Origin: Prevotella sp. CAG:1092
GTDB lineage: Bacteria; Bacteroidota; Bacteroidia; Bacteroidales; Bacteroidaceae
DNA length: 9,615 bases
Direction of reading: 5' to 3'
NCBI GenBank assembly: GCA_000436915.1
Contig: HF994144.1
Span: 17,768 to 27,382 of the forward strand
Shown: positions 6,794 through 9,615 of the stretch, piece by piece
Numbering within the stretch: position 1 is the stretch's first letter
Layout: every line of letters starts with the position of its first letter
The notes under the pieces: model-generated
Databases searched by the model: none
Told to the model about the DNA's origin: nothing
What the model saw: the letters and a program-made list of their open reading frames with translations, nothing else
Program-made: the position numbers and the translations under genes

Positions 6794-7804
6794 TTATTCC
6801 TTATCCAACAATCCTCTCACTTCCTTGTCAAAATCAGAGTCTATATGCTGAGTTTTATTAAAAATAGCATATTCTTCTTCCGCTTTCTTCTTGGCTTGTT
6901 CCGCAGATATGCAACCTTTATCAGGTAATATTTGATAGCGTCGGAAGGTAAGAAACTCATTTACACTTGCAGAGAACTGTGCCATATTGAATGTGTTTTC
7001 ACGCTCAATCAGGTCTTCTATGTAATCGAAGAAACCTGTAACGGCACGCTCCAGTTGTCTAATTTCCTTTTCTTGTAGATAGTTCTTGGCAATGCTTACA
7101 TCTGATTTAAGAATTCGTCCATCTGGTGCATACTTCCAAGTGGTAAGTCCCATATTCTCCTTCGTATGGTCTGCTTTTGAGTAAATTATCTCTGCAGCCG
7201 TATGCCCCATAATGGCATAGTGGAAACGGTTTTGTATCATCGCATAGAAATCTCGTGTAGTTGGAGAATTCTTGTCATAGTCCGTACTACATTCAGCGTA
7301 GATGTCTGTAATCTGTTGCCAAATACGACGTTCGCTCGCACGGATAGAACGCACACGCTCAAGCAATTCACGGAAATAGTCCTTTCCGAACACATCAGTT
7401 CCTTGCTTCAACCGCTCGTCATCCATAGCGAACCCCTTCTTTATATACTCATTAAGAATCTTTGTTGCCCATTGGCGGAAACGAGTGGCTTTTAGAGAAG
7501 AGACACGATAGCCAACAGCAATAATTGCATCAAGAGAATAGAAGTCGACATTATGGGTTTGAGTCTTTTCCTCCATTGCGCCATGCTGAGTGGTTATTTC
7601 CATTTTGGAAACAACCATATTCTTGTCCAATTCTCCCTCATCAAAAATATTCTTCAGATGTTTGCTGATAGCCGGTACGCCAACACCAAATAGCTGTGCC
7701 ATAGCCTTTTGAGTACACCAAAGTGTTTCGTCCTTTACGACCACCTGTATCTTGCCGTCAGAATCCGGCATATTATATAGAAGAAATTGTATTTCATTAC
7801 TCAT
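6794..7804 (-). CDS. rhuM: RhuM family protein
   Basis: A 336-aa RhuM family protein, the group named after a Salmonella SPI-3 gene and frequent on mobile or accessory DNA. Its biochemical activity is not established to my knowledge. Residues about 28-53 (LWCTQKAMAQLFGVGVPAIS onward) look like a helix-turn-helix. A second conserved block lies at 88-117 (FYSLDAIIAVGYRVSS and RFRQWATKIL). The second half carries the diagnostic RSIRASERR (152-160), DIYAE, a FHYAIMGHTAAEIIYS segment (194-209) and SDVSIAKNYL (234-243). Length is near the family norm, with no frameshift, so the gene appears intact. The ATG at 7804 has an unusually good upstream GGAAAGGA for this genome type. A 24-codon relic of an HTH regulator lies directly upstream, and the DUF3943 gene starts 30 bp downstream. 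Likely an acquired gene set between housekeeping genes; family call is strong, role is open. Confidence 0.9.
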   Translation of the reverse strand: MSNEIQFLLYNMPDSDGKIQVVVKDETLWCTQKAMAQLFGVGVPAISKHLKNIFDEGELDKNMVVSKMEITTQHGAMEEKTQTHNVDFYSLDAIIAVGYRVSSLKATRFRQWATKILNEYIKKGFAMDDERLKQGTDVFGKDYFRELLERVRSIRASERRIWQQITDIYAECSTDYDKNSPTTRDFYAMIQNRFHYAIMGHTAAEIIYSKADHTKENMGLTTWKYAPDGRILKSDVSIAKNYLQEKEIRQLERAVTGFFDYIEDLIERENTFNMAQFSASVNEFLTFRRYQILPDKGCISAEQAKKKAEEEYAIFNKTQHIDSDFDKEVRGLLDKE

Positions 7805-7819
7805 TATCGTATTCCTTTC

Positions 7820-7894
7820 CTAAGTTTTCGCTGTAGCTGTCATCTTTAGCTCTACCAAAACGAGTTTAAGCCGATTCAGATCTTTGGTTGCCAT
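7820..7894 (-). pseudogene. Remnant of an XRE-type HTH regulator gene (24 codons)
   Basis: A short frame from ATG 7894 to TAG 7820-7822 encodes MATKDLNRLKLVLVE followed by LKMTATAKT. The first fifteen residues match my recollection of the start of small (about 70 aa) XRE-family regulators that are common in Bacteroidales, often beside restriction or RhuM genes. The HTH itself is absent in frame. In another frame, starting at the CTA after T19, the bases read LQRKLRKG, which resembles the expected WLAEQLGKD stretch. A frameshifting deletion of about 8 bp plus later loss of the 3' part would explain this. Stop to the rhuM ATG is 15 bp. It could instead be a translated leader peptide for rhuM. 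Recognition is from memory and was not searched. Confidence 0.55.
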
Positions 7895-7914
7895 TATTAT
7901 ATAATTTAATTATG

Positions 7915-7961
7915 CAAAAATAGCGTTTTTCTTTGAAGAATAACTATAAAAAGCAAAAATA
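7915..7961 (-). promoter_or_regulatory. Promoter-like TAnnTTTG boxes upstream of the rhuM unit
   Basis: On the minus strand there are two exact TATTTTTG boxes, at 7922-7915 and 7961-7954, in the AT-rich spacer after the sdhB terminator. The one at 7922-7915 ends 20 bp before the ATG of the regulator relic and is the better placed. Neither has a clean TTTG -33 box 19-21 bp upstream, so strength is uncertain. The rest of the gap up to 8049 is AT-rich with only weak dyads (7979-7985 with 7996-8002). Confidence 0.4.
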
Positions 7962-8049
7962 AGAATATAAAGATGCTTTTTAGTTCAACTTTTACAACTA
8001 AATCATTAGTATTCCTTTAAAAGGACCCGATTTCATACAAACATAAATA

Positions 8050-8088
8050 AAAACGGTTCCTACAATCTTATGTTGCAGGAACCGTTTT
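8050..8088 (-). terminator. Strong rho-independent terminator after sdhB/frdB
   Basis: A perfect 12-bp stem, AAAACGGTTCCT at 8050-8061 with its complement at 8077-8088, continues after one mismatch with three more pairs (8063-8065 with 8073-8075) around a 7-nt loop. In the minus-strand transcript the stem ends in UUUU and is followed by UUAUUUAUG. It lies about 30 bp beyond the iron-sulfur subunit stop. The A/T runs on both sides would also allow plus-strand function, but no plus-strand gene approaches it. Confidence 0.85.
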
Positions 8089-8116
8089 AGTTATTTAGCT
8101 ATTATTTGTTGCTAAA

Positions 8117-8872
8117 TTAGTCAGCCAACTTAGCCTTCAAGAACTCGCGGTTAAGGCGAGCGATGTTGGCGATGCTTTCGTTCTTAGGACAAACAGCCTC
8201 GCAAGCACGAGTGTTTGTACAGTTACCGAAGCCGAGCTCATCCATCTTAGCGATCATAGCCTTAGCACGCTTAGCTGCCTCTGGACGTCCCTGTGGGAGG
8301 AGAGCCAACTGGCTAACCTTAGAGCTTACGAAGAGCATAGCTGAACCATTCTTACAAGCTGCTACACAAGCACCACAACCGATACATGTAGCGCAGTCCA
8401 TAGCCTCGTCAGCATTCTGCTTAGGGATGAGGACAGCGTTAGCATCCTGAGCCTGACCAGTACGGATGGTGTTGTAGCCACCAGCTGCGATGATCTTGTC
8501 GAATGCCGAACGGTCTACCATACAGTCCTTGATAACTGGGAAACCAGCTGAACGCCAAGGCTCTACGGTAATAACGTCACCATCGTGGAAACGACGCATA
8601 TAGAGCTGACATGTAGTAGCACCGCTCTCTGTCTTTCCGTGTGGAGTACCATTGATATATAGTGAACACATACCGCAGATACCCTCACGACAGTCATGGT
8701 CGAATACGAATGGTTCCTTACCTTCCTCGATAAGCTCCTCATTGAGCATATCAAGCATCTCGAGGAATGAAGTGTCATCAGGGATGTTCTTCATCTCGCG
8801 ACTGTCAAAATGGCCCTTTTCCTTAGGTCCATTCTGCTTCCAATATTTAATTGTGAATGAAATATTTGCCAT
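8117..8872 (-). CDS. sdhB: Succinate dehydrogenase/fumarate reductase iron-sulfur subunit
   Basis: A 251-aa electron-transfer subunit carrying electrons between the flavoprotein and the membrane cytochrome b/quinone site on the cytoplasmic side of the inner membrane. In anaerobic Bacteroidales the complex mainly reduces fumarate to succinate, so frdB is an equally good name. Cluster ligands inferred from family spacing: [2Fe-2S] C61, C66, C69 and C88; [4Fe-4S] C163, C166, C169 and C228; [3Fe-4S] C173, C218 and C224. An additional cysteine, C160, precedes the CIGCGAC motif. The loop between C69 and C88 is 18 residues, longer than the 11 in E. coli SdhB, and contains INGTPHGKTESGATT. The ATG at 8872 has an A-rich, not GGAGG-like, leader. 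The flavoprotein gene ends 47 bp upstream on the same strand and a strong terminator follows, so this is the last gene of the operon. Confidence 0.95.
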   Translation of the reverse strand: MANISFTIKYWKQNGPKEKGHFDSREMKNIPDDTSFLEMLDMLNEELIEEGKEPFVFDHDCREGICGMCSLYINGTPHGKTESGATTCQLYMRRFHDGDVITVEPWRSAGFPVIKDCMVDRSAFDKIIAAGGYNTIRTGQAQDANAVLIPKQNADEAMDCATCIGCGACVAACKNGSAMLFVSSKVSQLALLPQGRPEAAKRAKAMIAKMDELGFGNCTNTRACEAVCPKNESIANIARLNREFLKAKLAD

Positions 8873-8919
8873 ATTTACTTTCTTACTTTAATTGTTGATT
8901 ATTGAATGAACACAAAGGA

Positions 8920-9615
8920 TTAGTTCTTATAGTTACGAGTCTGTACCTTAATGATCTCGTACTCAAGTGGTTCCTTGTTGAGGACAGGAGCTGTCTCATC
9001 GTTGTTCTGATACTCCCAAGCACCTACATAGAAGAAGTGTTCGTCGTCGCGCTTAGCTTCGCCCTCTTCTGTCTGATGCTCCTCACGGAAGTGACCTCCA
9101 CAAGACTCCTCACGATGGAGTGCGTCGTATGCGATAAGCTCACCCATGATGATGAAGTCGCGGAGATGGATAGCCTTGTCAAGCTCTACATTCAATCCTT
9201 CCTTTGTACCAGGAACGAAGAGGTTGGTGTTGAACTCCTGACGGAGAGCCTTCAACATCTTCAAGCCTTCCTCAAGACCTTCCTTGGTACGACCCATACC
9301 AACGTGCTCCCACATGATGTGGCCAAGCTCCTTGTGGATAGAGTCTACAGAACGCTTACCACCGATGTTCATCAAGCGGTCGATTTCTGCATTAACGTTC
9401 TTCTCTGCCTCTGCAAACTCAGGGAGATCGGTAGAGAGACGTGGCCAGATAGTCTGGTCAGCAAGGTAGTTCTGGATAGTATATGGAAGTACGAAGTAAC
9501 CGTCAGCAAGACCCTGCATCAAAGCAGAAGCACCAAGACGGTTAGCACCGTGGTCAGAGAAGTTACACTCACCAATAGCGAAGAGGCCAGGGATTGTTGT
9601 CTGAAGCTCATAGTC
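8920..9615 (-). CDS. sdhA: Succinate dehydrogenase/fumarate reductase flavoprotein subunit, N-terminus cut by window edge
   Basis: C-terminal 231 residues of the FAD-bearing catalytic subunit that interconverts succinate and fumarate. The frame is open to the window edge at 9615, so about two thirds of the protein, including the FAD-histidyl site and most of the dinucleotide-binding fold, lies outside. The visible start includes GLFAIGECNFSDHGANRLGA, the conserved FAD-contacting segment with the H-G-A-N-R-L-G signature, then the helical domain. The C-terminal part holds HREESCGGHFREEH, equivalent to the R-x-E-S-R-G-x-H-x-R-E segment of E. coli SdhA. The protein ends VQTRNYKN. The internal ATG at 9519, or TTG at 9522, should not be taken as the start because the conserved FAD motif is upstream of it. 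sdhB follows after 47 bp. Confidence 0.95.
   Translation of the reverse strand, partial: DYELQTTIPGLFAIGECNFSDHGANRLGASALMQGLADGYFVLPYTIQNYLADQTIWPRLSTDLPEFAEAEKNVNAEIDRLMNIGGKRSVDSIHKELGHIMWEHVGMGRTKEGLEEGLKMLKALRQEFNTNLFVPGTKEGLNVELDKAIHLRDFIIMGELIAYDALHREESCGGHFREEHQTEEGEAKRDDEHFFYVGAWEYQNNDETAPVLNKEPLEYEIIKVQTRNYKN

Noticed and set aside
7979..8024. Small dyads (7979-7985 with 7996-8002, and CCTTT/AAAGG at 8014-8024) as operators or a second terminator
   Set aside because: Stems of 5-7 bp in very AT-rich DNA are expected by chance and no adjacent U tract or repeat supports a role.
9517..9522. Internal start for a 200-residue protein at the right edge
   Set aside because: The frame continues open upstream to 9615 and encodes the conserved SdhA FAD-contacting motif, so this is the interior of a longer gene.
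1..9615. tRNA or rRNA genes, CRISPR array, transposase genes
   Set aside because: Both strands were read for spaced direct repeats, cloverleaf-like or rRNA segments and DDE or recombinase motifs; none was seen.

Overview
The window reads as a chromosomal segment of a Bacteroidales bacterium, most likely Prevotellaceae (Prevotella/Segatella-like). Support comes from the ParE subtype with EGDSASGS and FSLRGKPLN, a PG_1098-type methyltransferase with a THUMP-like C-terminus, a DUF3943 outer-membrane-type protein, a three-cluster SdhB/FrdB directly after SdhA/FrdA, weak Shine-Dalgarno sites, and TAnnTTTG promoter-like boxes. The genus is inferred from protein character; no alignment was run. All credible genes lie on the minus strand, so transcription runs from high to low coordinates.

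Layout in transcription order. (1) 9615-8117: C-terminal third of the succinate dehydrogenase/fumarate reductase flavoprotein, then the complete iron-sulfur subunit, closed by a strong hairpin terminator (8050-8088). (2) 7961-7895: AT-rich spacer with TAnnTTTG promoter-like boxes. (3) 7894-6794: a 24-codon relic that looks like the start of an XRE-type HTH regulator, then a complete rhuM gene. (4) 6763-4400: a large exported DUF3943 protein with an N-terminal array of seven short repeats. (5) 4366-3143: a PG_1098-like SAM methyltransferase, ending at a hairpin terminator (3075-3121). (6) 3105-3074: a well-spaced promoter candidate overlapping that terminator. (7) 3066-2899: a roughly 168-bp palindromic element of unknown nature that would form the 5' leader of the next transcript. 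(8) 2863-1718: a tandem-GNAT (YghO-like) protein. (9) 1717-1690: four heptamer repeats abutting its stop codon. (10) 1669-1: topoisomerase IV subunit B, cut by the window edge.

Functionally there are three units. The sdh/frd unit serves anaerobic respiration (fumarate to succinate). The middle unit, bounded by two terminators, places an accessory rhuM gene upstream of an envelope protein and a predicted RNA methyltransferase; short gaps suggest cotranscription, but no shared function is evident. The third unit couples an acyltransferase-like protein with parE. No convincing new multi-gene system is visible. The most unusual items are the palindromic leader element with two mutually exclusive pairings, the heptamer tract, and the decayed regulator in front of rhuM.
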